A stretch of DNA of 64,000 bases from Anolis sagrei (lineage: Eukaryota > Chordata > Lepidosauria > Squamata > Anolidae). The stretch is taken from NCBI RefSeq assembly GCF_037176765.1, contig NC_090023.1:9566042-9630041 (forward strand), in the 5' to 3' direction. Positions 21,159-30,835 of this stretch are shown here, in pieces (the stretch's first letter is position 1; each line of letters opens with the position of its first letter). Made by a program: the position numbers and the translations under genes. A model generated the notes under the pieces. It did no database searches, was not told the DNA's origin, and worked only from the letters and a program-made list of their open reading frames with translations.

Positions 21159-23106
21159 TGTGCAGAAGTCATTGATACTGTGATGTCTCGGCCTAGTATT
21201 ATTTCCTTGTTGCCTGTTGGACTGTTCCATTTTACCAAGTTTAGGGGAGAGCTTAGGTTCCCCCTAGAGGCCGAGTTCGGTTGGTGCAGCCCATTCTGTC
21301 TCAGAGCCAGAATGGGCTGGTTATAGAACTTCGTTCCCCATTCTTTGTTGGTCTTAGCTTGTTGACAGTTGCCAGATAGTGTCTGGTCTGGCCTAGCAAT
21401 TTGAACAGGCCATCCTAATCACGTATTTACCTTAAAGTTTATAATACATATTTTCCCTATAGATAGAGAGTTCATAGATAGTTTGTATTTGCCTTAGAGT
21501 TTATAGATAGATAGTTTGTATTTGCCTTATAGATGGTTTATAGTTATACATTCCCCTATAGTTAATAGTTGTATTTGCCATGTTTCATAGATAATACATG
21601 TAATAAAGAATAGTTATATTTGCTTTATAGATTATAGATCAGAATATACTTGCCATAGTTTATAGAATACCTCATAGAAATTATAGTCGTTTTTTTACCT
21701 CAGAGTTTTACCATCATAATCAATTCTCATCTTTGTTCATTGTTGTTATTCACCTTAATTATTTAGTAAACAATTGTTAAACTTAATCTTGTTTATAGAG
21801 TTTTATTTTGGGGGAATTATAGTAATTAGGGCATACCGATGGTCACTGGGAAAATAGCCAGACACATTTAGGTTTCTCATTAGATCTTCCTGGTGTGCCA
21901 TCATAGATACTATGTATGTGTTTAACTGTTAGAGTATATATTTGTGTTTGTAACAGTAGCTAAAACTAGAGTTATCTGGTTTGAATCCACAGTGAGTGTT
22001 GTCAAGGAGACCAGGAAGGCTAGCTCAGGAGAGTGAGAAGTGGGCGGAGCCAAGCAGAAAAAGTATTGTGCGTCTTTGAAAAAGGGCAGAGTGTGGAGGC
22101 TTGAAAAGCCTGGGAGAGAGGTGTGTGGGCAGCTGGAGGTTTTTCAGTCTAGGAGGGCTGAAGAGAGAAACCTGGCCAGTTTCTTTAGTCAAAAAAGACT
22201 AAACGAAGCTTGTTAAGATCCCTTGTTAAGGAAGGACTAGAGATCAGAGATTTGATCATAGTAGGAAACATTGTTCACTATAGAGCTTCACCTCAGTAGA
22301 AGTTAGCCACAAGCTGTGTCATCTGGAAGAGTGGACTGTATTACAAACCAGGTGATATTTAAAGTTCTATAAGTTATTTAACAGCCTGCAACCATACGCT
22401 TTGTACACAATAAACTTGTTATCTTTTGTTGAAGACCGTTTCATCTCAATTAATCTGTGTCTGTAGAGCCAGATCTCATTGGTGGTATTATTTATATTTA
22501 TTTATTTATTTATTTTATTACTGCGCTTGTATACCGCCATTTCTCAGCCAAAATTGGCGACTCAACGCGGTTTACAGCTCTACAAACAATCAACAATATT
22601 CAGTATAAAAAGCATAAAAACAACATACAATACATAGTATTGGGCCACCAATACAATCCAATGCACCTCTTAACTAGAATTGTAGTCCAATTTCATCGTC
22701 CATGATTACCAGTCCTTAATCATCAATTTCTTTGCACCGGATTAACCGAATGCTTGTTTGAACATCCATGTCTTCAATCTTTTCCGAAACACCATCAGCG
22801 AGGGGGCTGATCTTACCTCTATGGGGAGGGCGTTCCAAAGCCGAGGGGCCACCACAGAAAAGGCTCTGTCTCTCGTTCCCGCAAGCCGCACCTGTGAAGC
22901 AGGCGGGATGGAGAGCAGAGCCTCCCCAGAAGATCTTAGGGTCCTGGAGGTCCTGGTACCTCAAATACCTCACGTTGGTGGCAGTTACCTTAATTTACAA
23001 ATAATAATTGGCCTCCTCTATAATATATTCTTATACACAATTGAGGCCTGAGATTAATTACCTCCATAATCATCCACACCTGTACAATTGGTTCGCGCCC
23101 TGTACA
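21159..23106 (+). mobile_element. LTR-type insertion (family B) inside the family A LTR
   Basis: Begins TGTGCAGAAG, ends CCTGTACA, flanked by the 5-bp duplication CATGC (21154-21158 and 23107-23111). It contains a T/A-rich tract with repeated TTTATAGAT-like words (21425-21720), a polyadenylation-like CAATAAAC near 22408, and an L2 insertion at 22486-22974. The terminal bases and duplication suit a solo LTR, with or without a short internal piece. The family is unassigned. Confidence 0.55.
22486..22974 (-). mobile_element. L2 LINE 3' end nested in the LTR insertion
   Basis: A (TTTA)n run, ACCGCCATTTCTCAGCCAAA and GGGCCACCACAGAAAAGGCT mark an L2 3' end. It is flanked by a 7-bp duplication TTGGTGG (22479-22485 and 22975-22981). 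Confidence 0.75.
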
Positions 23107-23173
23107 CATGCAAACACTTAATAGAAAGAAAATAAAGTTGGAGCTCCTGGTACAGACGTACCAGCACACACCC

Positions 23174-23515
23174 CATGTTAGAACCAGATTGGAACCTCAA
23201 TCAGTGGCTGAAACCAGATGAGAAACTCCCTTCTGGGGACACAAAAGACAGGGCGACTTGGAAGGCACTGAACAGACTGTGCTCTGGTATCATGAGATAC
23301 AGAGCCAATCTTAAGAAATGGGGTTACGAAGTGGAGTCCATGGCATGCGAATGTGGAGAATAGCAAAGCACAGACCACTTGGTACAATGCAACCTAAGCC
23401 CTGCCACATGCACAATCGGGGACCTTCTTACAGAAAAACCAGAGGCACTTCAAGTGGCCAGCTTCAGGCCAAAGGAAATTTAGTATAATGCCAAGTTTTT
23501 AACTTTGTGATTTTT
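23174..23515 (+). mobile_element. LINE C-terminal fragment (ANLKKWGYE...CECGE type)
   Basis: It encodes TWKALNRLCSGIMRYRANLK, KWGYEVESMACECGE, then after a stop an HLVQCNLSPATCTIGDLLTE-like stretch: the Cys/His C-terminus of a non-LTR retrotransposon. Related copies lie at 44153-44355 and 61370-61690. The clade is not certain. Confidence 0.65.
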
Positions 23516-23520
23516 CAATA

Positions 23521-23787
23521 CTTTTTTTTCATGTCAGGAATGACATGAGAAACTGCAAGTCGCTTCTGGTGTGAGAGAATTGGCTGTCTGCAAGGACGTT
23601 GCCCAGGGGACGCCCGGATATTTTGATGTTTTACCATCCTTGTGGGAGGCTTCCCTCATGTCCCTGCATGGGGAGCTGGAGCTGACAGAGGGAGCTCAAC
23701 CCGCTCTCCCTGGATTTGAACCGCTGACCTGTTGGTCAGCAGCTCTGCTGGTATGAGTGTTTAACCCATTGCGCCACTGGGGGCTTT
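23521..23787 (-). mobile_element. tRNA-derived SINE (Anolis ACA type), copy 3
   Basis: T-run, CATGTCAGGAATGACATGAG, CAGGGGACGCCCGGA, and a head ending GCGCCACTGGGGGCT. Confidence 0.85.
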
Positions 23788-23915
23788 CGATACATTATAG
23801 CTGTATTCTGATTTTGCTAAATAAATAAATAAATTGGGGAGGGTGGGGTCTGATTTCTCAATAACAGTAAAGTATGCCGAAGCCACTCCATTAAATCCCA
23901 AAAGTCCATATTTAC

Positions 23916-24173
23916 CACGTTGCAGCAGGACTTCCCCGGCCTCACTCTGTTCCGCTCGTACCGCTTCCACCGACCACTGTAGAATCCCGACAGGCAGGAA
24001 ACTAAGGGCTCATTTTCGTAATTCTGTGCCTGAAAACGGAAGTGACCTTTGGGCTTCACTCTGCGGGTCTTTTTGATGGTGATCGGCCCGTCTTCCATTG
24101 GTGGATCTTCTCGTCCAAACGACCCTCAAGCAGGAAAGTCCAAAGAGGCAAAGGATTCGGAGATGGAGCAGCC
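23916..24173 (-). CDS. GDPD4: GDPD4 exon with the start codon (coding 23916-24098)
   Basis: GDPD4 is a membrane glycerophosphodiester phosphodiesterase. This exon encodes 61 residues from the ATG at 24098: MEDGPITIKKTRRVKPKG, then NENEP-like acidic residues and the family signature LVSCLSGFYSGRWKRYERN, ending SCCNV at a G|GTAAAT donor. GDPD5 has SCLTGIYGCRWKRYQR at the same point. An in-frame stop upstream of the ATG and an acceptor TTTTCATAG at 24174-24175 suggest 75 nt of 5' UTR in the same exon and at least one more 5' exon further right. The gene symbol rests on adjacency to PAK1; by sequence alone GDPD5 would also fit. Confidence 0.87.
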
Positions 24174-24288
24174 CTATGAAAAGAGCAAACATGGGGAGGA
24201 AACGACAATGGACAGAAACATAGTAGAGGTTGAGTTTTCCTTATGCAGAGTGCTTGGGAGCAGAAATATTTATTTATTTATGTGTTTA

Positions 24289-25805
24289 CTAGCGGTCCCC
24301 TGCCAGGCATTGCTGTGGCCCAGTCTCCCCTGACATTAAGTCCTGTCATAGAATCATAGAATCATAGAATCAAAGAGTTGGAAAAGACCTCCTGGGCCAT
24401 CCAGTCCAACCCCATTCTGCCAAGAAGCAGGAATATTGCATTCAAAGCACCCCTGACAGATGGCCATCCAGCCTCTGTTTAAAAGCTTCCAAAGAAGGAG
24501 CCTCCACCACACTCCGGGGCAGAGAGTTCCACTGCTGAACGGCTCTCACAGTCAGGAAGTTCTTCCTCATGTTCAGGTGGAATCTCCTCCCTTGTAGTTT
24601 GAAGCCATTGTTTTGCATCCTAGTCTCCAGGGAAGCAGAAAACAAGCTTGTTCTCTCCTCCCTGTGGCTTCCTCTCACATATTTATACATGGCTATCATA
24701 TCTCCTCTCAGCCTTCTCTTCTTCGGGCTAAACATGCCCAGCTCCTTAAGCCGCTCCTCATAGGGCTTGTTCTCCAGACCTTTTATCATTTTAGTTGCTC
24801 TCCTATTCCTGCATGGCTCGATATTGGTTCGAAGCTAATTTAAATATGACTTCTTAACGACTTTAGAAACTAACGAACACGATCAACCAAGCCTAATACA
24901 TATGTGTGTATGAATGGCTGGATGGCCCTTTGTCGGGAGGGCTTTGATTATGTTTTCTTGCCCTGGTGAAAGGAGTTGGACTGGATGGCCTTAAGGCACC
25001 ATTTCTCAACCTGGGGTTTGGGCGGGGGGGGGGGGGTCACCAGGAAGGTGGTACTATATCTGTCATAAACATATGTGTGTGAATCATATATATTTATCTA
25101 TATCTATGGCTGGATGGCTCTTTGTCAGGAGGGCTTTATGTTTTCTTGCTATAGTGAAGGGAGTTGGACTGGGTCGTCTTAAGGCAGCATTTCTCAACCT
25201 GGGGTTTGGGACCCCTGAGGGAGGGGTTGCGAGGGGGTGTCAGAAGGGTTACCAAAGACCACCAGAAAACACAGTATTTTCTGTTGGTCATGGGGGTTCT
25301 GTGTGGGAAGTTCGCCCCAATTCTGTCGTTGGTGGAGTTCAGAATGCTCCTTGGTTGTAGGTGAACTATAAATCCTAGTAACTACAACTCCCAAATGTTA
25401 AGGTCTATTCCCCCCAAACTCCATCTGTGTTTATATTTGGGCATATTGAATCTTCGTGCCAAGGTTGGTCCAGATCCATCATTGTTTGAGTCCACTAGAT
25501 GTAGGTGAACAACAACTCCAAAACCCAAGGTCAATGCCCACCAAACCCTTCTAGTGTTTTCTGTTGGACAGGGGAGTCCTGTGTGCCATGTTTGGTTCAA
25601 TTCCATTGTTGGTGGAGTTCAGAATGCTCTTTGATTATAGGTGAACTATAAATCCCAGTAACTACAACTCCCAAATTACAAAATCATATTTTTTTGAGTG
25701 GTGGTCACTCCTTGTGTAGTGAGACATTTTGTTGCCAAATTTGGTGTGATTTTGTTCATTGGTTCTTTTGTTTTTAAGATACTCATTATGCACAGAGCAT
25801 TTAGA
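24289..25805 (-). mobile_element. Non-autonomous Helitron (copy 4), interrupted by CR1
   Basis: Plus-strand start CTAGCGGTCCCCTGCCAGGC after an A, end ...CACAGAGCATTTAGA before T. CR1 is inserted at about 24344-24812. The interior contains two hAT-like left ends (TTTCTCAACCTGGGGTTTGG near 25002 and 25188) and the shared module. A (GATA)n run follows to 25863. Confidence 0.7.
24344..24812 (-). mobile_element. CR1 LINE 3' end
   Basis: Begins with the repeated ATAGAATC CR1 tail. The minus frame encodes [20 protein letters not shown] ... [20 protein letters not shown] over 115 codons without a stop. It is 5'-truncated. Confidence 0.9.
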
Positions 25806-25815
25806 TAGATAGATA

Positions 25816-25864
<49 letters not shown>

Positions 25865-26235
25865 GCGGCTAACATTGGCTGCAATTCGATGCCACAATAA
25901 CAAAGCACCAGTATAAAACATAAATACATAAAAAACAGTAACAATTAGTTATATCATCAAACAATCACATAATCACATATCTGTTTCCAAATTATCATAA
26001 AAGTCATCAAGGCCAGTTCCATGTTCAAAGTGCTGCTACACCCACTAGCCAAAGGCCTGGTTCTATAACCACGATTTTAGTTTTTTTCCTGAAGAAAAGG
26101 AGGGAGGACGCCGATCTAACCTCGCTGGGGAGCAAATTCCACAAGCGGGGAGGTCACCACCGAGAAAGCCCTGTCCCTCGTTTGCGAAGCTGTTGGGACT
26201 GAGAGCAGGGCCTCCCCAGCAGATCTTAGACTACG
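25806..26235 (-). mobile_element. (GATA)n tract and L2 3' end
   Basis: A GATA microsatellite runs from about 25800 to 25863. It is followed by an L2-type tail and 3' coding remnant (GGGAGGTCACCACCGAGAAAG, AGCAGGGCCTCCCCAGCAGA). Confidence 0.65.
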
Positions 26236-26620
26236 AGATGGAACATATTTTGGATTTTGGGTAATTTTGCATGTTTACATATACATACAGATAACTTGGA
26301 GATGGGACTCAAATCTAAACACGAAATTGACCAATGTTTCACATATACTTTATACATAGACTGAAGGTGATTTCATACAATATTTTAATAGTTTTGTGTA
26401 TGAAACAAAGTTTGCAAACTCTCAGAAAGCAAAGGTATCACTATATCAACCACACATGTGGACGATTTTGAAATCGTTTGGATTTGGGATAAGGAATGCT
26501 CAACTTACAACAGATATGCACAGCATACAAGAGTATACACAGATTTTGATATCTATTAGGATATCTGGAACCAGATGCCAATGGATACCAATGGTCAATG
26601 TGCAACACTATGCAGCATTA
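26236..26620. other. No feature recognised
   Basis: AT-rich sequence 5' of GDPD4; a 99-codon frame is unsupported. Confidence 0.5.
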
Positions 26621-26630
26621 TTATTATTAT

Positions 26631-26666
<36 letters not shown>

Positions 26667-26990
26667 CGCAGTGGTGCAGTGGGTTAAAGCACTGAGCTGC
26701 TGAGCTTGTTGATCCAAAGGTCGCAGGTTCGATTCCGGGGAGCGGCGTGAGCTTCCGCTGTCAGCCCTAGCTTCTGCCAACCTAGCAGTTCGAAAACATG
26801 CAAATGTGAGTAGATCAATAGGTACCGCTCCGGTGGGAAGGTAACGGCGCTCCATGCAGTCATGCCGGCCACATGACCTTGGAGGTGTCTACGGACAACG
26901 CTGGCTCTTCGGCTTAGAAATGGAGATGAGCACCACACCCCAGAGTCAGACATGACTGGACTTAATGTCAGGGGACTACCTTTACCTTTT
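26621..26990 (+). mobile_element. Sauria-type SINE with preceding (TAG)n run
   Basis: After (TAG)n, the tRNA-derived head GCAGTGGTGCAGTGGGTTAA, the B-box region GGTCGCAGGTTCGATTCCGG, a central domain, and the Bov-B-like tail GAGTCAGACATGACTGGACT...CCTTTACC. The copy is full length. Confidence 0.85.
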
Positions 26991-27149
26991 TTAGTAGTAG
27001 TAGTAGTCGTCGTCGTCGTCGTAGTAGTAAAGGCAAAGGGAAGCCCATACTCTCCAACATTTCACAATGTTTGACTGCAATGGCTCACTGCTATCAGATC
27101 CCGAGATACGTACTTTGGTGAGGCATCAGCATTCTTTGACAGAGAAGGC

Positions 27150-27483
27150 TAAAGTAAAGATAAAGGTTTGACCTGACATTAAGTCTAGCCGTGTCCGACT
27201 CTGGGGGGGGGGGGGTGCTCATCTCCATTTCTAGGTCGAAGAGCTGGCGTTGTCCATAGACACCTCCAAGGTCATGTGCCCAGCATGATAGCATAATGCA
27301 CCATTACCTTCCCACAGTACCTATTAATCTACTCACATTTGCATGTTTTTGAACTGTTAGGTTGGCAGAAGCTGGGCCTAACAGTGGGTGCTCACCCTGC
27401 TCCCTGGATTCGAGCCGCCAACTTTTCGATCAGCAAGTTTAGCAGCTCGGTGGTTTAATCCGCAGTGCTACCACAGGGCCCTA
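27150..27483 (-). mobile_element. Sauria-type SINE, minus strand
   Basis: Tail (GTCTAGCCGTGTCCGACTCTG), centre and head (CAGCTCGGTGGTTTAATCCG) in reverse order. There is a G run at 27205-27215 inside. Confidence 0.8.
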
Positions 27484-27589
27484 TTATTATTACTGCTATT
27501 ATTATAGTGAAGTTGTTGTTTGAGGTGAGAGGCTTGAATTATTATTATTAATAATAATAATAATAATAATAATAATTGAAAAGTTGGCG

Positions 27590-28440
27590 ACAGATCCCAA
27601 ATGTAAACTCTGCAAGGAAGCAGATGAAACAATAGATCACATCTTCAGCTGCTGCAAGAAGATCGCACAGACAGACTACAAGGAGAGGCACAACACTGTT
27701 GCTCAGATCATAGAATCATAGAATCAAAGAGTTGGAAGAGACCTCATGGGCCATCCAGTCCAACCCCCTGCCAAGAAGCAGGAATATTGCATTCAAATCA
27801 CCCCTGACAGATGGCCATCCAGCCTCTGCTTAAAAGCTTCCAAAGAAGGAGCCTCCACCACACTCCGGGGCAGAGAGTTCCACTGCTGAACGGCTCTCAC
27901 AGTCAGGAAGTTCTTCCTAATGTTCAGATGGAATCTCCTGATGATTCATTAGACCTCGTGGCACAAATACTATCTGCCTGTGACAAAGAACTGGTGGGAT
28001 CACAAGCCGGAAAAATTACAGAGAATGAACACATCAAACTACTCTTGGGCATCTGAATTCAGACTGACAGAGTTTTGGAGCACAATACTCCTGACCTCAT
28101 AATTGTGTTAAAAAACAAAGTATGGATTGTCGATGTTGCAATCCCAGGGGACAGCAGGATTGAAGAGAAACAACTTGAAAAGCTGACACGATAGGAGGAT
28201 TTAAAGACCGAACTGCAAAGATTCTGGCACAAGCCAGTCAAGGTGGTCCCAGTGGCGATCAGCACACTGGGTGCAGTGCCTAAAGACCATGGCCTGCACT
28301 TAAACACAATCGGCGCTGACAAATATAACCATCTGCCAGCTGCAAAAGGCCACCCTACTGGGAATTATCTGACGTGTGATCCAATACAACCGCCAGCAGA
28401 GTGATCTTGTCTGCTGTGGTCTCATCTTGTTGTGTTTCAA
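27590..28440 (+). mobile_element. R4/Dong-clade LINE, interrupted by CR1
   Basis: Zinc-binding region CKLCKEADETIDHIFSCCKK, then after the CR1 the endonuclease part (TPDLIIVLKNKVWIVDVAIP) and the non-coding tail ending in (AAT)n at 28441-28485. The coding frame is broken. Confidence 0.8.
27711..27938 (-). mobile_element. CR1 3' end inserted in the R4 LINE
   Basis: ATAGAATC tail and about 225 bp of CR1. The R4 words TTGCTCAGAT and GATTCATT, contiguous at 15640, lie on its two sides here. Confidence 0.85.
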
Positions 28441-28442
28441 AC

Positions 28443-28480
<38 letters not shown>

Positions 28481-28488
28481 CATTCAAA

Positions 28489-28825
28489 AATACATCACAC
28501 AGTCTTAAACGCTTTGGAAAGTATTGTCGAAGGCTTTCATGGCCGGAATCCATGAGTTGTTGTAGGCTTTTCTGGGCTATATGGCCATGTTCTGGAGGCA
28601 ATTTTTCTCCTGACATTTCGCCTACATCTATGGCAAGCATCCTCAGAGGATGCTTGCCATAGATGCAGGCAAAACGTCAGGAGAAAAATTGCCTCAAGAA
28701 CATGGTCATATAGCCCGGAAAAACCTACAACAACGCTTTGGAAAGTGTTCGATTTGTGATTTTGTGATACGAAATCCAGCACAGATATCTCGCTTGCTGT
28801 GTCATGCTGTGTTTTGTGTCAGTAA

Positions 28826-28870
<45 letters not shown>
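28489..28870 (+). mobile_element. R4 LINE 3' tail, interrupted by a Penelope-type palindrome
   Basis: AAATACATCACACAGTC...GCTTTGGAAAGT before the insertion, and TTCGATTTGTGATTTTGTGA...GTGTCAGTAAAATAATAAT after it, then (AAT)n. Confidence 0.75.
28523..28732. mobile_element. 210-bp palindromic Penelope-type element with 14-bp duplication
   Basis: Two terminal repeats in inverted orientation and nothing else, flanked by the perfect duplication ACGCTTTGGAAAGT (28509-28522 and 28733-28746). The outer left end starts ATTGTCGAAGGCTTTC. Each arm contains the CTGAGGA...GAAAC core discussed in the findings. Confidence 0.85.
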
Positions 28871-28871
<1 letters not shown>

Positions 28872-28904
28872 TCATCCCACTTTCCTCTCTTAACCTAGAT
28901 TTAA

Positions 28905-29270
28905 GTAGACAAGTGCAAAGTGTCGCCTACATTTCCACAATACAATTCAAATATGGAACAAAAATGTTTGATGATGTTAACATACCTTTCAAGAACTTGG
29001 TTATATCCCCTGCCCCTAACATGACCTACCTTGAACACTGCAGATCCCAAAATCTCGGTGATTCTTCCTGCGGGAAACACAGCATCTCTGTATCCATAGG
29101 CTACTGGATGGGCCTCAACTGCCATGGAATTCTCTATCTCCATCCTTCTTTCGATGGAACAAGAATGGCCACTTCCGCAACTTCCACAGCGATAATCAAT
29201 TCTCAATTTTTGCTACTAATAGTCAATCTGTTGTATTTTTCTAAGCAGTTGGTGAGTCTCCTTCCTTTGG
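28905..29270. other. Non-repetitive island, unassigned
   Basis: An open 101-codon minus frame (28901-29206), ending the word GSAVFK at a CAAG|GTAGGT donor-like site. I recognise no protein family. It could be an untranslated upstream exon of GDPD4 or chance. Confidence 0.3.
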
Positions 29271-29567
29271 TTTTCCCCCCTCCCTCCTCGTCATCACATA
29301 TGTTTGGCTGTCTTTCTCCTGTCTCCAGTTTCCAGATTTCTATGCTGGTTTGCTCATATTATGTTACTGGGATTGTTGTTTGGCCATAGCTTTACCAATG
29401 TGTTTGAGTCATGATCTAAAATTAGTGTTGCTATAGTTCATGCTGGGGTGGGCTCCTGTGCCTTTAATGCTCTTAGGTAGAAAAGGGAATTTAAGATGGC
29501 ATTGCTTGTTTGTTTTTTTAATGTTGTGTGCTGTGTTTGTTTCCTGCCTTGATCCATTTTGAGAAAT

Positions 29568-29568
29568 A

Positions 29569-29614
<46 letters not shown>

Positions 29615-29665
29615 TCTTGTTTGCTGTGTGCTAATCTTGTTGTGTATCTAATAATAATAATAATA
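29568..29665 (+). mobile_element. R4 LINE tail between (AAT)n runs
   Basis: (AAT)n, then TCTTGTTTGCTGTGTGCTAA...GTGTATCTAATAATAAT, only the last part of the R4 3' UTR. Confidence 0.7.
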
Positions 29666-29666
29666 A

Positions 29667-29904
29667 TAGGTTCTTGTGGGTTTTTTCGGGCTATAGAGCC
29701 ATGTTCTAGAGGCATTTCTCCTGACGTTTCGCCTGCATCTATGGCAAGCATCCTCAGAGGTTGTGAGCATCCTCACAACCTCTGAGGATGCTTGCCATAG
29801 ATGCAGGCGAAACGTCAGGAGAAATGCCTCTAGAACATGGCTCTATAGCCCGAAAAAACCCACAAGAACCTAGTGATTCCAGCCATGAAAGCCTTCGACA
29901 ATAC
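29667..29904. mobile_element. Penelope-type palindrome with perfect 101-bp arms
   Basis: 29667-29767 and 29772-29872 are exact reverse complements with a 4-nt loop. The sequence then runs out to GCCTTCGACAATAC. It is embedded in (AAT)n, so a target duplication cannot be defined. Confidence 0.9.
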
Positions 29905-29919
29905 AATAATAATAATAAT

Positions 29920-30226
29920 AATTAACAATTGAACTGCAAAGACTCTAGCACAAGCCAGTAAAGGTGGCTCCAGTGGTGATCGGCACACTGGGTAAAGTGC
30001 CTAAAGACCTTGGCCTGCACTTGAAAACAATCAGCGCTGACAAAATTACCATTTGCCAGCTGCAAAAGGCCACCCTACTGGGATCTACATGCAGTATTCG
30101 CCGATATATCACACAGTCCTAGATACTTGGGAAGTGTCCAACATGTGATCAAATACAAAAGTCAGCAGAGTGATCTTGTTTGCTGTGTACTAATCTTGTT
30201 ATGTATCTAATAATAATAATAATAAT

Positions 30227-30240
<14 letters not shown>
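29920..30240 (+). mobile_element. R4/Dong-clade LINE 3' fragment
   Basis: KPVKVAPVVIGTLG-type coding (with changes), QLQKATLLGS, tail with TTGTTTGCTGTG, then (AAT)n and (AAC)n. Confidence 0.8.
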
Positions 30241-30253
<13 letters not shown>

Positions 30254-30257
<4 letters not shown>

Positions 30258-30787
30258 CTTATGTCACAAGTACCACCTGCCAGTAGTAAAGAACTTGTGG
30301 GATCATAAACCTGCAAAGATAGTGGAAAATGAACATGCAAAAATACTATGGGACTTTCGAATCCAGACTGACAGAGTTTTGGAACACAATACACCAGACA
30401 TCATGATTGTGGAAAAGAAAAAAGTTTGGATTATTGATGTCGCCATACCATTGAGAAAAAACATTGAAGAAAAACAACAGGAAAAACTCAGCCGCTGTCA
30501 AGACCTCTAAATCAAACTGCAATGGCTCTGGCATAATGGTCCCAGTGGTCATTGGCACACTGGGTGCCATGCCAAAAGGTCTCAGCTGGCATTTGGAAAC
30601 AATAAACATTGACAAAATCACGATCTGTCAACTGCAAAAGGCCACCTTACTTGGATCTACACGCATCATTCGAAAATACATCACACAGTCCTAGACGCTT
30701 GGGAAGTGTTCAACTTGTGATTTTTTGATATGAAATCCAGTATAGAGATCTTGTTTGCTGTGACATATTGTGCTTTTGTGTCAGTAA

Positions 30788-30835
<48 letters not shown>
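30254..30835 (+). mobile_element. R4/Dong-clade LINE 3' fragment, best coding copy
   Basis: Frame at 30295-30510 encodes HAKILWDFRIQTDRVLEHNT, PDIMIVEKKKVWIIDVAIP and EEKQQEKLSRCQDL: the PD...D...K core of the restriction-like endonuclease of R4/R2-type LINEs. It then continues as VPVVIGTLGAMPK. It ends with an (AAT)n run. Confidence 0.85.

Larger units (their letters stand above)
20510..23168 (-). mobile_element. Solo LTR (family A), third copy, split by a further insertion
   Basis: Its outer ends lie at 20510 and 23168, flanked by the 5-bp duplication CACCC (20505-20509 and 23169-23173). LTR sequence proper covers 20510-21158 and 23107-23168. The stretch between is a second insertion with its own 5-bp repeat CATGC. 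Confidence 0.75.

Noticed and set aside
20505-23173. A full provirus with two LTRs and internal genes
   Set aside because: The apparent internal part is a separate TG...CA insertion with its own duplication plus an L2; no gag, pol or env words were seen.
2130-24098. GDPD5 rather than GDPD4
   Set aside because: Sequence alone fits both, but the neighbour PAK1 in the same orientation matches the GDPD4-PAK1 order known in mammals.
26665-26760. Possible functional tRNA gene
   Set aside because: The box-like sequences belong to the head of a Sauria SINE, with body and Bov-B-like tail attached.
30200-30260. CRISPR-like regular repeats
   Set aside because: Only (AAT)n and (AAC)n microsatellites; a vertebrate context rules out CRISPR.
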